The notes: generated by a model from the sequence alone, not told the origin. A DNA stretch of 37,491 bases from Candidatus Sediminicultor quintus (GCA_001773955.1 MEYH01000003.1:1-37491), one strand, 5' to 3'. Positions 10,050 to 20,236 are shown, counted from the stretch's first letter. Made by a program: numbers and translations.

Positions 10050-11318
10050 TTGTTAGACACTATACGTAATTTATTTAAAATACCAGATTTAAAGAGAAGA
10101 TTAATTTTTACTTTGGGAATGTTAGTTGTGGTTAGACTGGGGAGTCACCTACCTTTACCAGGTATAGACAAAGAAGCAATGGCTAATCTATTTGCTCAAG
10201 GCGGAATATTAGGTTTTTTTGACCTATTCGCCGGAGGGGCATTAAGTCGTTTTTCGGTTTTTGCTTTAGGAATAATGCCCTATATTAATGCATCTATTAT
10301 TATGAGTCTTTTGCAATCTGTAGTTCCTATTTTAGAACAATGGGCTAAGGAAGGGGAAGAAGGCAGGGATAAAATAACTAAAATCACTCGTTATGCAACA
10401 ATATTTTTAGCCATTGTCCAGGCTTTTGGAATAAGTGTTTGGCTGCAAAATATGGGTGTGTTGATGATTTCAGGATTTGCTTTTAGATTCTTACTGTTAA
10501 TTACTCTTACAGCCGGAACTTGTTTTCTAATGTGGTTAGGTGAACAGATTACTGATTTTGGTATTGGTAATGGTATTTCTATAATTATTTTTGCTGGAAT
10601 TATAGCCGGAATTCCTTCCGATCTTGTGCAAACCGCTAAACTTTTCCAAGTTGGAGAAATTGGAATTTTACCGATAATAATTTTAATTGGTGTTTCTATA
10701 GTTGTTATTGGAGGAGTTATTGCTATTCAAAAAGGCCAGAGAAGAATACCGGTTCAATATGCAAAGAGAGTAATAGGACGTAGAATGTATGGTGGACAAG
10801 GGACACATATTCCCTTGCGTGTAAATCAAGCTGGAGTTATACCGATAATATTTGCCTCCGCTTTATTACTTTTTCCAGCTACTCTTGCACAATTTTTTCA
10901 AAATATAGCTTTTATGAAAAGTATGTCTAATGCTCTTTCACCGGGACAGCCCTTATATCTAATTTTGTATGCTATATTAATTATACTGTTTACTTTCTTT
11001 TATACAGCAATTACCTTCAATCCTGCCAATATGGCGGACAATATGAAAAAATATGGAGGTTTTATCCCCGGAATAAGACCAGGGAAAAATACTACTATCT
11101 ACATTGATCATATAATGACTCGAATTACACTAAGCGGCGCATTGTTTTTAGCCCTAATAGCTATCCTACCTAATATTTTGATAAAAATTACCGGAATTAC
11201 TACTTTCCATTTCGGGGGAACAGCTTTGTTAATTGTAGTAGGAGTGGCTTTAGAAACTGTCCAACAAATAGAATCACACATGTTAATGAGACATTATGAA
11301 GGATTTATTAAGAAATAG
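10050..11318 (+). CDS. secY: Preprotein translocase subunit SecY
   Basis: 422-aa multi-TM protein; LGIMPYINASIIM, FNPANMADNMKKYGGFIPGIRPG; TTG start. Confidence 0.97.
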   Translation: MLDTIRNLFKIPDLKRRLIFTLGMLVVVRLGSHLPLPGIDKEAMANLFAQGGILGFFDLFAGGALSRFSVFALGIMPYINASIIMSLLQSVVPILEQWAKEGEEGRDKITKITRYATIFLAIVQAFGISVWLQNMGVLMISGFAFRFLLLITLTAGTCFLMWLGEQITDFGIGNGISIIIFAGIIAGIPSDLVQTAKLFQVGEIGILPIIILIGVSIVVIGGVIAIQKGQRRIPVQYAKRVIGRRMYGGQGTHIPLRVNQAGVIPIIFASALLLFPATLAQFFQNIAFMKSMSNALSPGQPLYLILYAILIILFTFFYTAITFNPANMADNMKKYGGFIPGIRPGKNTTIYIDHIMTRITLSGALFLALIAILPNILIKITGITTFHFGGTALLIVVGVALETVQQIESHMLMRHYEGFIKK

Positions 11319-11449
11319 TTTTAGTTTTAACATTTTAGTTGCATACTGAAAACTGTAAACTGAAAACCTGTATTTAATGCTAACGAATAACGACTATTCA
11401 CTAACGACCAATTAAACTTGTATTAATGGCTCAAAAGAAAGGGAAAGTT

Positions 11450-12106
11450 ATGAGGTTAATCTTGTTAGGTCCTCCAGGTGGAGGAAAAGGAACGGTAGCA
11501 AAAAGGCTGCAGGTAGAATTCAATATTCCGGTAATTTCAACAGGAGTAATCTTAAGAGAGGCAGTAGATAAAAAGAATAAGCTGGGCATAGAAGCGGAGA
11601 ATATTATGAGAAAAGGAGGCCTAGTGCCTGACCATATTATTCTGGAAATAATAAAAGAAAGAATAAAACAGGAAGATTGTAAAAATGGTTATATATTTGA
11701 TGGCTTCCCTCGAAACATTGAACAGGCAAATTCCTTAGAAAAATTAAATAAAGAGCTCAATGAATATATTGATTATGTATTTTACTTTGAGATACCTTTT
11801 TCCGAAATAATAAAAAGATTATCTAATCGTAGAGTGTGCAGAAAGTGTGGTACTAATTATAATTTAGTATTTAATCCTCCTAAAAAAGATAATACCTGTG
11901 ATATTTGCAACAGAGAGTTGTATCAACGAGAGGATGATAAAGAAGAGACCATAAAGAATAGACTGGAAGTATTTGCTAAACAAACGATACCTTTAAAAAA
12001 CTATTATAAAGAAAAAAAATTACTAAAAGTGATAGATGCTAATTTAAGTGAGAATGCTTTTTTAGCGATCAAGAAAGTTTTACGAGGAATGCACAAAATA
12101 AATTAA
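11450..12106 (+). CDS. adk: Adenylate kinase
   Basis: MRLILLGPPGGGKGT P-loop, DGFPRN, zinc-lid CRKCGTNYN...CDICNRELYQREDD. ATG 11426 is an alternative start. Confidence 0.95.
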   Translation: MRLILLGPPGGGKGTVAKRLQVEFNIPVISTGVILREAVDKKNKLGIEAENIMRKGGLVPDHIILEIIKERIKQEDCKNGYIFDGFPRNIEQANSLEKLNKELNEYIDYVFYFEIPFSEIIKRLSNRRVCRKCGTNYNLVFNPPKKDNTCDICNRELYQREDDKEETIKNRLEVFAKQTIPLKNYYKEKKLLKVIDANLSENAFLAIKKVLRGMHKIN

Positions 12107-12864
12107 TGGTAATTTTAAAGTCTCGCGAAGAAATTAAATGCATAAGAAAGAGTTGTCAATTAGCAGCAAGTGCTTTAAATAAAATATTAGAAAATATAAA
12201 AGAGGGAATTACTACTTTAGAGCTGGATAGGATTGCTGAGGAGTATATAATAAAACATGGGGCAAAACCTGCATTCAAAGGTGAAGGAATAGGAAAAAAT
12301 AAATTTCAGCATTCTATATGTGTTTCTATAAATGAAGAAGTGGTTCACGGTATTCCTGGAAAGAGAAGATTAAGAGAAGGGGATATTGTAAGTATAGATA
12401 TAGGAACAAATTTAGAAGGTTACTATGGTGATACTGCGATTACAGTTCCCGTAGGAAGAATAGGACTAAAAGAACAAAAACTTTTAGAGGTAACCAAAAA
12501 ATCTTTGTTTAAAGGTATAGAAAAAGCCATTGTAGGTAACAGATTAGGTGATATTTCTTTTGTCATTCAGGAAACAGTAGAAAAATCACATTTTTCTGTA
12601 GTAAGAGAATATGTAGGCCACGGAGTGGGTTGTTATTTGCACGAAGAACCACAGATACCTAATTATGGTGTTTCTCATACTGGCTTATGGTTGGAAGAGG
12701 GGATGGTGTTAGCACTTGAACCTATGGTAAATATGGGCGGTTATAAAACAAAACTTTGTAATAATGGATGGACAGTCGTGACAGAAGACGGAAGCCGATC
12801 AGCACATTTTGAACATTCTGTAGCCATAACTGCCGATGGTAACGAAATATTAACTAATCTTTAA
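12106..12864 (+). CDS. map: Methionine aminopeptidase, type I
   Basis: FQHSICVSINEEVVHGIPGKR, DIGTNLEGYYGDTAITVPVG, YVGHGVGCYLHEEPQIPN. Confidence 0.97.
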   Translation: MVILKSREEIKCIRKSCQLAASALNKILENIKEGITTLELDRIAEEYIIKHGAKPAFKGEGIGKNKFQHSICVSINEEVVHGIPGKRRLREGDIVSIDIGTNLEGYYGDTAITVPVGRIGLKEQKLLEVTKKSLFKGIEKAIVGNRLGDISFVIQETVEKSHFSVVREYVGHGVGCYLHEEPQIPNYGVSHTGLWLEEGMVLALEPMVNMGGYKTKLCNNGWTVVTEDGSRSAHFEHSVAITADGNEILTNL

Positions 12865-12921
12865 ATAATTATAAGTTTATAAATGGTTTTAGCAAAAATA
12901 ATTTGAGCGGAGGAATAGTTG

Positions 12922-13137
12922 ATGGTTAAAGAAAAGTGCATAGAAATGCAAGGCAAAGTAATTCAATCCTTGCCAAATGCTACTTTTCGGGTTGAACTGG
13001 AAAATGGTTACGAAATATTAGCCCATATTTCAGGTAAAATCAGGATGCATTTTATTAGAATATTACCGGGAGACAGAGTGAAAGTTGAAATGTCACCTTA
13101 TGATTTGACCCAAGGTAGAATTGTATATAGATTGTAA
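12922..13137 (+). CDS. infA: Translation initiation factor IF-1
   Basis: S1/OB fold: [62 protein letters not shown]. Confidence 0.96.
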   Translation: MVKEKCIEMQGKVIQSLPNATFRVELENGYEILAHISGKIRMHFIRILPGDRVKVEMSPYDLTQGRIVYRL

Positions 13138-13140
13138 TTT

Positions 13141-13293
13141 AGTATATTGTATATCGTATCAGGCAGAAGAGCATTTTTGTTACATGATTTTATGATATGC
13201 AATATAGGAGAATCGTCCTCAAAAAACGTTATTATTAGTAATTATATAGGAGTTTTTTTACGATATACTATATACGAAATACGATATACTATT
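13141..13293. repeat. Inverted heptad edges flanking infA-rpmJ spacer
   Basis: gtatatt gtatatc gtatcag on the left; atatact atatacg aaatacg atatact on the right. Confidence 0.75.
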
Positions 13294-13312
13294 TCATGGA
13301 GGAAGGGAAAAA

Positions 13313-13429
13313 ATGAAAGTAAGATCATCAGTCAAAAAAATGTGTGCAAAATGCAAAATAATAAAAAGAAAAGGTAAAATAAGAGTAATTTGTAATAATC
13401 CAAAGCACAAACAGAGACAGGGGAAATAA
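13313..13429 (+). CDS. rpmJ: 50S ribosomal protein L36 (zinc-binding form)
   Basis: My own translation: [38 protein letters not shown] (38 aa), behind GGAGGAAGGG, at the expected infA-rpmJ-rpsM position. Absent from the ORF track, probably because of its length. Confidence 0.96.
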   Translation: MKVRSSVKKMCAKCKIIKRKGKIRVICNNPKHKQRQGK

Positions 13430-13453
13430 TTTTAAAGGAGGACATATTGAGAT

Positions 13454-13831
13454 ATGGCCAGAATAGCCGGAGTAGATTTACCTAGAAATAAGAGAATAGA
13501 ATATGCTTTAACTTATATCTATGGAATTGGTATTACCAGCGCTCGTTCCATATTAAAGGAATCAAAAGTTAATTGGGATACCAGGGCGAACGATCTAACC
13601 GAAGAAGAGATAAATAAGATAAAGGGAATTATTGATAAAAATTATAAAGTAGAAGGAGAATGTAGAAGTGAAATTACCACCTCTATAAAAAGGCTTATGG
13701 AGATAGGTTCATATAGAGGTCTAAGACACCGAAAGGGATTGACGGTTAGGGGTCAAAGAACTAAAACTAATGCGAGAACCAGGAAAGGGCCCAGAAAAAC
13801 AGTAGGAGCAAGAAAAAAGAAAAGTATATAA
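13454..13831 (+). CDS. rpsM: 30S ribosomal protein S13
   Basis: [25 protein letters not shown]...[30 protein letters not shown]. Confidence 0.98.
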   Translation: MARIAGVDLPRNKRIEYALTYIYGIGITSARSILKESKVNWDTRANDLTEEEINKIKGIIDKNYKVEGECRSEITTSIKRLMEIGSYRGLRHRKGLTVRGQRTKTNARTRKGPRKTVGARKKKSI

Positions 13832-13860
13832 TCTCTAAAGATACTGAAAGGAGAATTTAA

Positions 13861-14256
13861 TTGGCTAATAAGAAAAAAATACAGAAAACCAAAAAGAAAA
13901 TAAAAAGAAATATAGTTTTAGGAGTAGTTCACATCCAATCTACTTTTAACAATACTATAGTCACCATTGCAGATGGAGAGGGAAATGTAATTGCATGGTC
14001 AAGTGCGGGGAGTATGGGTTATAAAGGAAGTAAAAAAAGTACGTCTTTTGCTGCTCAAATAACTGCTGAAGCGGTGGCCAAAAAAGCTATGGATCAAGGA
14101 TTAAAAGAAGTGGACGTATTAGTAAAAGGTCCTGGTCCAGGGCGAGAAACAGCAATTAGATCTTTACAGGCAGTAGGTTTAAAAGTTAATATGATTAAGG
14201 ATGTTACCCCAATTCCACATAACGGTTGCAGACCTCCAAAACAACGAAGGATATAA
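13861..14256 (+). CDS. rpsK: 30S ribosomal protein S11
   Basis: [43 protein letters not shown]...[18 protein letters not shown] start. Confidence 0.98.
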   Translation: MANKKKIQKTKKKIKRNIVLGVVHIQSTFNNTIVTIADGEGNVIAWSSAGSMGYKGSKKSTSFAAQITAEAVAKKAMDQGLKEVDVLVKGPGPGRETAIRSLQAVGLKVNMIKDVTPIPHNGCRPPKQRRI

Positions 14257-14258
14257 AT

Positions 14259-14290
14259 TAGTCGTTAGTGAATAGTGAATAGTCGGTAGT
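14259..14290 (+). repeat. TAGTnnn heptad array after rpsK
   Basis: tagtcgt tagtgaa tagtgaa tagtcgg tagt. Confidence 0.85.
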
Positions 14291-14356
14291 TCCAAATATA
14301 AAATACGAGATAAATTAACTAGTACAGTGTTCTCTAAATATCTTTACATTTTGTTC

Positions 14357-14437
14357 TGTCATTGCGAGGAGCAAAGCGACGAAGCAATCCCTTTATTTAT
14401 AAGGCTTGAGATTGCTTCGCTATCGCTCGCAATGACA
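14357..14437. repeat. GTCATTGCGAG dispersed repeat with terminal inverted repeats
   Basis: TGTCATTGCGAG (14357-14368) ... CTCGCAATGACA (14426-14437); internal gaagcaatcc / gattgcttcg also inverted. Confidence 0.85.
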
Positions 14438-14607
14438 AATCATTGTAACATTATTAAAGAAACGCTCTACTAGCTGGTTAATGGTTAATTGGTAAGTGAA
14501 TTATTAGTATTAAAATAGCTAATTATTTAGCTATTAAACCAGTTAATAATTTAAATGAAAATTTTCTATTATAAAGTTTTAAAAAAGTGGGGAGGTTATT
14601 GCTATAT

Positions 14608-15240
14608 ATGGCAAGATATACAGGGGCGGTATGTAAATTGTGCCGCAGAGAAACAGTGAAGTTATTTTTAAAAGGAGATAGGTGTTATTCTGCTAAATGT
14701 CCAATAGAAAAAGGTGCTTCGTTACCCGGTAAAAATGCAAAAAAGACAAGGGTAAGAAAATTATCTACCTATGGCGTAAGATTAAGAGAAAAACAGAAAC
14801 TTAGAAAGTATTATGGATTATTGGAAAAGCAATTCAAAAACCTTTTTAAAAAAGCTGAAAAGAAAAAAGGCGTTACTGGAGAAAATTTCTTAGAATTACT
14901 AGAGAGGAGACTGGATAACATAGTTTATCGATTTGGTATTACTAAATCAAGAGCCCACGCTCGACAATTGGTCCTGCATTCACATGTACTAGTTAATGGG
15001 AAAAAAGTGAATATACCCTCTTACCAGGTTGATATCAATGATGTGATTAAGATTAAAGAAAAGAGCGGAAATATCGAAAATATTAAAGAAATTAAAGAAG
15101 GGAAGATAGAGGTCAGTATTCCCTCCTGGTTAGAGTTTGATTTTGAGAACTTAAAAGGAAAGATAATAAAATTTCCTTCTAAAGAAGAATTAAATTTACC
15201 GGTAGAGGAAAAATTAGTAGTTGAATATTATTCTCGATAA
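14608..15240 (+). CDS. rpsD: 30S ribosomal protein S4 (zinc-type N-terminus)
   Basis: MARYTGAVCKLCRRETVKLFLKGDRCYSAKCPIEKG, S4 domain RLDNIVYRFGITKSRAHARQLVLHSHVLVNGKKVNIPSYQV. ATG 14608 preferred over ORF-track start 14587. Confidence 0.97.
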   Translation: MARYTGAVCKLCRRETVKLFLKGDRCYSAKCPIEKGASLPGKNAKKTRVRKLSTYGVRLREKQKLRKYYGLLEKQFKNLFKKAEKKKGVTGENFLELLERRLDNIVYRFGITKSRAHARQLVLHSHVLVNGKKVNIPSYQVDINDVIKIKEKSGNIENIKEIKEGKIEVSIPSWLEFDFENLKGKIIKFPSKEELNLPVEEKLVVEYYSR

Positions 15241-15276
15241 TATATTTGGGTTTCCTATACCTAAAGAAGGAGAGCA

Positions 15277-16248
15277 TTGAAGGTAATGGATATTAATAAT
15301 ATAAAAATTAAAGTGGAAGATTTATCAGATAATTATGGTAAGTTTATCATAGAACCATTAGAAAAAGGTTATGGTGTTACTTTAGGCAATTCTCTTAGAA
15401 GAACATTATTATCTTCTATGTGGGGAGCAGCTGCAACTGCTATTAGAATTGAAGGAATCACCCACGAGTTTGATACTATTACAGGAGTCAAAGAAGATGT
15501 AATTGAAATAATTTTAAATATTAAAGAATTAGTAGTTAAAATATTTGCCGATGAACCGCAGATTTTAAAATTAAAGGCAAAAGGCAAAAAAACAGTAACT
15601 GCAGCAGATATAACTCCCAATATTAATGTAGAAATACTTAATCCTGACTTAAAGATAGCTACTTTAAGTGGGCACGCTAAATTAGATATGGAGATAGTAG
15701 TAGAAAAAGGAATGGGTTACTTCCTCGCTGAAAAAAATAAAAAATCTAGCCAATCAGTAGATACCATCTTTATCGATTCTTATTTTTCACCTATTACTAA
15801 GGTCCGCTATGATGTGGAAACTGCCAGCCTGAGTCAGTTTTCTAATTACGAAAAATTAACTTTGGAAATATTTACCAATAAAAGCCTTTTACCCGATGAA
15901 GCTTTGAGTAAATCAGCAAATATATTGATTAAATATTTAAAGATATTTACTAAGTTTTCTCCCGAAGATGTCGAATTAGAAGGCGAACTTATTTCAAGAG
16001 AAGAAAAAGAAAATAACGAAAAAGAAAAAATATTAAATAAAAGCATTGAAGAACTAGATTTTTCAGTTCGCTCGTATAATTGCTTAAAAAAATCCAATAT
16101 AAATACATTGAGAGATTTAGTTGATTACTCTCCAATAGAGGTAATAAAGATAAAGAATTTAGGAAAAAAATCTTTAGATGAAATAAAAGAGAAAATAACT
16201 AAGTATGGTTTTGTCTTAGGTGAAAAAATGCATCAGGAGGATTTTTAG
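15277..16248 (+). CDS. rpoA: DNA-directed RNA polymerase subunit alpha
   Basis: GYGVTLGNSLRRTLLSSMWGAAATAIRIEG, alpha-CTD ELDFSVRSYNCLKKSNINTLRDLV. TTG 15277 or ATG 15286 start. Confidence 0.97.
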   Translation: MKVMDINNIKIKVEDLSDNYGKFIIEPLEKGYGVTLGNSLRRTLLSSMWGAAATAIRIEGITHEFDTITGVKEDVIEIILNIKELVVKIFADEPQILKLKAKGKKTVTAADITPNINVEILNPDLKIATLSGHAKLDMEIVVEKGMGYFLAEKNKKSSQSVDTIFIDSYFSPITKVRYDVETASLSQFSNYEKLTLEIFTNKSLLPDEALSKSANILIKYLKIFTKFSPEDVELEGELISREEKENNEKEKILNKSIEELDFSVRSYNCLKKSNINTLRDLVDYSPIEVIKIKNLGKKSLDEIKEKITKYGFVLGEKMHQEDF

Positions 16249-16249
16249 G

Positions 16250-16603
16250 ATGAGACACAAGAAATTGAAAGGAAAATTAGGTCTCAGTAGTAGTCATAGA
16301 AGCTCTTTGTTAGCTAATTTATCTATTTCGCTCATAACTCATAAAAAGATTGAGACCACATTCACTAAAGCAAAAGAAGTCCGAAAACATGTGGAAAAGC
16401 TAATAACCATAGCTAAAGAGAATAATTTACATGCCCAGAGAGAGGTACAAAAAGTAATAAGAAACAAAAAAGCCTCTAAAGTATTATTCGAAGAAATTAG
16501 CCCAAAGTATTTAGAAAGAAATGGTGGCTATACACGTATTGTGAAAACTGGATTTCGCAAAGGCGATGCGGCATCTTTAGCTGTAATTGAATTTGTAGAA
16601 TAA
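16250..16603 (+). CDS. rplQ: 50S ribosomal protein L17
   Basis: MRHKKLKGKLGLSSSHRSSLLANL...LITHKKIETTFTKAKEVRKHVEKLITIAK. ATG 16250 behind AGGAGG. Confidence 0.96.
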   Translation: MRHKKLKGKLGLSSSHRSSLLANLSISLITHKKIETTFTKAKEVRKHVEKLITIAKENNLHAQREVQKVIRNKKASKVLFEEISPKYLERNGGYTRIVKTGFRKGDAASLAVIEFVE

Positions 16604-16619
16604 TTGAAGAACAAATGAA

Positions 16620-16690
16620 AAAAGGTTAAAAAGTTTTATATTAGAACTGATTATTTAATAGTTAAACTTTTTAACCTTTTGATTTTTAAT
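16620..16690 (+). terminator. Probable transcription terminator / hairpin after rplQ
   Basis: 17-nt perfect inverted repeat AAAAGGTTAAAAAGTTT (16620-16636) / AAACTTTTTAACCTTTT (16664-16680), followed by GATTTTTAAT. AT-rich stem. Confidence 0.5.
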
Positions 16691-16707
16691 CATTTGGTAT
16701 CGAGGAT

Positions 16708-17045
16708 AGCGTACAGCGTGGAGCGTATAGTGTACATTATAGCGGGTAGCGTTTAGCGTATAGTTTCAAATTAGTAAGATGCTTGTTCTAATCAAGCTAA
16801 AGCGAAAAGCTAAAAGCTATAATTCAAAATTCAAAATTATTTTTGTATATGTATACTGTATTACTATTGCGATTATAAGTGTATATCATACATCGCGTCA
16901 TGTAGGGGTTGGATTTATCCAACCCGGGTTGTTTTGGTAATTTTTCTTCTAATGGGCTCAATTCATTGAGCCCCTACACCCTATACGCTATACGCTAGTT
17001 TACACGAGATACGAAATACTAGATACTAGATACGAGATACGAAAT
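16708..17045. repeat. Composite heptad-repeat spacer between rplQ and ecfA1
   Basis: agcgtac agcgtgg agcgtat agtgtac ... agcgggt agcgttt agcgtat; aaagcga aaagcta aaagcta taattca aaattca; gatacga aatacta gatacta gatacga gatacga. Confidence 0.88.
16902..16977. repeat. GTAGGGG...CCCCTAC two-hairpin element in rplQ-ecfA1 spacer
   Basis: GTAGGGGTTGGATTTATCCAACCC ... GGGCTCAATTCATTGAGCCCCTAC. Confidence 0.88.
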
Positions 17046-17053
17046 TATATGCG

Positions 17054-17893
17054 GTGAGTATTTTGATTAAAATAAAAAATTTAAGTCACATATACAATTA
17101 TCAGATGAAAGATCAAATAAAAGCTTTAGATTCTATTAATTTAGAAATAAAAAAAGGTGATTTTATTTCTATTATAGGTTCCAATGGATCTGGAAAATCT
17201 ACTTTTGCTAAACACATGAATTGCTTGTTGCTTCCTACTACCGGAGATATTTGGGTAGATGAGATGAATACCAGGGATAAGAGCAAAACATGGGAAATAA
17301 GACGAAAGGTTGGCATGGTATTTCAAAATCCAGATAATCAGATTATTGCAACTACGGTGGAAGATGATATAGCCTTTGGCCTGGAAAATATTGGAATAAA
17401 GACAAAACTTATGAGAGAACGGGTTGATTGGGCTTTAGAAATTGTAGAAATGGAAGAGTACAAAAAAAGCGAACCACATTTGCTTTCAGGCGGACAAAAA
17501 CAAAGAGTAGCAATTGCTGGAGCAATTGCTTTACACTCATCCTATTTAGTTTTAGATGAACCTACAGCAATGCTCGATCCTCGGGGTCGAAAAGAGGTAA
17601 TAGCTATTGTTAAGAAATTAAATCTTGAAAAGAATATTACTATCATTTATATTACTCACTTAATGGAGGAGGCAGCTGAGTCTAACCGGGTAATCGCATT
17701 AGATAAAGGAAAAATTGCCCTCACAGGAAAACCTGAGGAGGTATTTACTCAAATAGAGATTTTAAAACAATTAAGATTGGATGTTCCTCAAATAACTGAA
17801 CTAGCTCTAAGATTAAACAAAAGAGGAATAGATATATCCCCTCATACACTGAAGGTTGAGGATATGGTGGAAAGTTTATGTTTATACATTTAG
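17054..17893 (+). CDS. ecfA1: Energy-coupling factor transporter ATP-binding protein EcfA1
   Basis: ABC ATPase: GSNGSGKST, LLSGGQKQRVAIAGAIA, LDEPTAMLDPRGRKEV. Followed by a second ATPase and EcfT; GTG start. Confidence 0.93.
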   Translation: MSILIKIKNLSHIYNYQMKDQIKALDSINLEIKKGDFISIIGSNGSGKSTFAKHMNCLLLPTTGDIWVDEMNTRDKSKTWEIRRKVGMVFQNPDNQIIATTVEDDIAFGLENIGIKTKLMRERVDWALEIVEMEEYKKSEPHLLSGGQKQRVAIAGAIALHSSYLVLDEPTAMLDPRGRKEVIAIVKKLNLEKNITIIYITHLMEEAAESNRVIALDKGKIALTGKPEEVFTQIEILKQLRLDVPQITELALRLNKRGIDISPHTLKVEDMVESLCLYI

Positions 17894-18768
17894 AAAATAT
17901 ATGTTTTACCTATAGTTTGGGAATGCCCTTTGAAACAGAAGCATTAAAGAATATCAATTTAGAGATTGATGAAGGTGAATTTATTGGTCTAATCGGACAT
18001 ACTGGCTGCGGAAAAACGACTTTAATTCAGCATTTTAATGGTTTACTTACACCAACTTCTGGTAAAATCTACGTTGAAGGAGTGGATTTAAATAAAAAAG
18101 GAGTAAACCTTAGGTTAGTAAGACAAAAAATAGGTTTAGTGTTCCAGTATCCCGAGAATCAATTATTTGAAGAAACAATTTATCAAGAAGTAGCCTTTGG
18201 CCCAAGAAAATTAGGTTTACCAGAAGGAAAAATTGAAAAAAGAGTCAGAGAAGCCTTAAAGATGGTAGACCTTGATTATAACCTCTATATAGAACGTTCT
18301 CCTTTTTCTCTAAGCGGAGGGGAGATGCGGCGTGTCGCCTTAGCCAGCATACTTTCCATAAGACCGAAAATGTTGATTTTAGATGAACCCACTGCCAATC
18401 TTGATCCGCAGGGTAGAGATAGTATATTATCCGAGATAAAAAAAGTACATTATAACTTCGGAATAACTGTGGTATTAGTATCGCACAATATGGAAATGGT
18501 TGCCGAGACAGTAAAGCGTCTTTTAGTAATGCATCGAGGAGAGATAATCCTTGATGATACTCCCCGAGAAATTTTTGAGAAGCATGCTAACGATCTGGTG
18601 AAAGTGGGGTTAGGACTTCCACAGGTAACCGAGTGTATGCATAAATTAAAAGCAAAAGGAAAGGATGTATATACCGGGGTATTAACCGTAGATGATGCTG
18701 AAAGCGAAGTGTTAAAAAAAGTGAAAAAAACAATAAAGAGACAAATGTTAAAAGAGTGTAATTTATAA
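17878..18768 (+). CDS. ecfA2: Energy-coupling factor transporter ATP-binding protein EcfA2
   Basis: GHTGCGKTT, FSLSGGEMRRVALASILS, LDEPTANLDPQGRD. Confidence 0.93.
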   Translation: MFIHLENICFTYSLGMPFETEALKNINLEIDEGEFIGLIGHTGCGKTTLIQHFNGLLTPTSGKIYVEGVDLNKKGVNLRLVRQKIGLVFQYPENQLFEETIYQEVAFGPRKLGLPEGKIEKRVREALKMVDLDYNLYIERSPFSLSGGEMRRVALASILSIRPKMLILDEPTANLDPQGRDSILSEIKKVHYNFGITVVLVSHNMEMVAETVKRLLVMHRGEIILDDTPREIFEKHANDLVKVGLGLPQVTECMHKLKAKGKDVYTGVLTVDDAESEVLKKVKKTIKRQMLKECNL

Positions 18769-18793
18769 ATTATTATTAAAAAGATGGGGAAAG

Positions 18794-19591
18794 ATGAGAA
18801 TATTAAGGAATATTAGCTTTGGTCAATATATCCCAAGGGATTCTTTAATTCATAATTTGGATCCCAGAATAAAAATATTGAGTTGTTTGGCTATAATTGT
18901 AAACTTGTTTTTAATAACAAAATTTTCAGGATATTTAATTTTAGGAAGTTTTGTATTAATTAGCATTATTATTTCTAAGGTACACCCAAAATTTGTATTC
19001 AGGGGTCTGCGTCCCCTATTATTTATTATTATATTTACTCTGATAATCCATCTTTTTATGACTGAAGGAGAAGTGATTTATCAGTTAGGCTTTTTAAAAA
19101 TAACCCGGGAAGGATTAGTAAAAGGGCTGCTTATTTCTTTTCGATTATTTATCCTAATTTTAACTACCTCTCTGCTTACCCTGGCCACCTCTCCTATATC
19201 TTTAACTGATGGGATAGAAAGGTTATTGTCTGTTTTTAAATTCATAGGTATACCCGCTCACGAAATAGCCATGATGATGACTATAGCACTGAGATTTATT
19301 CCGACTTTACTGGAAGAGACAGAAAAAATAATGAAAGCTCAGATATCTCGAGGTGCAGACTTTGAAAGTGGAAATATTTTTAACCGAGCAAAGAATTTAA
19401 TACCTATTTTAATACCCTTGTTTGTTAATGCGTTTCGACGTGCTGATGAATTAGCCATTGCTATGGAAGCTAAATGCTATAGAGGGGGAGAGGGTAGAAC
19501 TCATTATAGAGAATTAAAAATCAAAAAAACTGATATTTTAACCTTTATTCTCACTATTGTTATCACTATTACAGTGAGTGTAATGTTTTGA
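18794..19591 (+). CDS. ecfT: Energy-coupling factor transporter transmembrane protein EcfT
   Basis: LIHNLDPRIKILSCLAIIV; AQISRGADF and RADELAIAMEAKCYRGGEGRT motifs. Confidence 0.94.
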   Translation: MRILRNISFGQYIPRDSLIHNLDPRIKILSCLAIIVNLFLITKFSGYLILGSFVLISIIISKVHPKFVFRGLRPLLFIIIFTLIIHLFMTEGEVIYQLGFLKITREGLVKGLLISFRLFILILTTSLLTLATSPISLTDGIERLLSVFKFIGIPAHEIAMMMTIALRFIPTLLEETEKIMKAQISRGADFESGNIFNRAKNLIPILIPLFVNAFRRADELAIAMEAKCYRGGEGRTHYRELKIKKTDILTFILTIVITITVSVMF

Positions 19592-19688
19592 ATTCGTATA
19601 TCGTATATTGTATGTCGTATATCGTGAAGGAAGATAGCGTGGAGTGTTTGGCGTATATAATTAGTTAATTGGTTGGCTAATTAGAAAA

Positions 19689-19904
<216 letters not shown>

Positions 19905-19930
19905 GAAAAAACAGAAATGTCATTAATAAA

Positions 19931-19971
19931 TGTCATTGCGAGCGACCGCAGGGAGCGTGGCAATCCCGAGA
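19931..19971. repeat. GTCATTGCGAG-type dispersed repeat, partial copy
   Basis: tgtcattgcgagcgaccgcagggagcgtggcaatcccgaga; related in sequence to 14357-14437. Confidence 0.6.
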
Positions 19972-20107
19972 TATTACGTTTAGCGTATAGTAAAAAATCG
20001 AAAAATTAAAAACGTAAAGCGCAAAACCATAGCTCAAAACTTAAAGTTAAAGAACTGTTTTTACTTATTCTCTTAAATCTTTCATTGAAAATGCATGATA
20101 GCTTAGT

Positions 20108-20236
20108 TTACTAAAAGAAGCTAAGGAAATAGATAACAATCAAACAGAATATCTTTTAAATGAAACTAAGAAATTAGCAAAAATATTAGGTTCAAGTATA
20201 TTAACTCTCAAAGGGAAAAATAAGTTTTTAGCTTAA
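20108..20236 (+). pseudogene. C-terminal remnant resembling the four-helix-bundle (S23/IVS-type) protein family
   Basis: Frame reads LLKEAKEIDNNQTEYLLNETKKLAKILGSSILTLKGKNKFLA*. In-frame stops TGA TAG lie just upstream of CTT AGT TTA CTA, with no intact N-terminus. Family assignment by eye only. Confidence 0.5.

Noticed and set aside
13147-13377. 76-aa + strand ORF
   Set aside because: Runs through repeat DNA and overlaps rpmJ in another frame; rpmJ (13313-13429) is the real gene.
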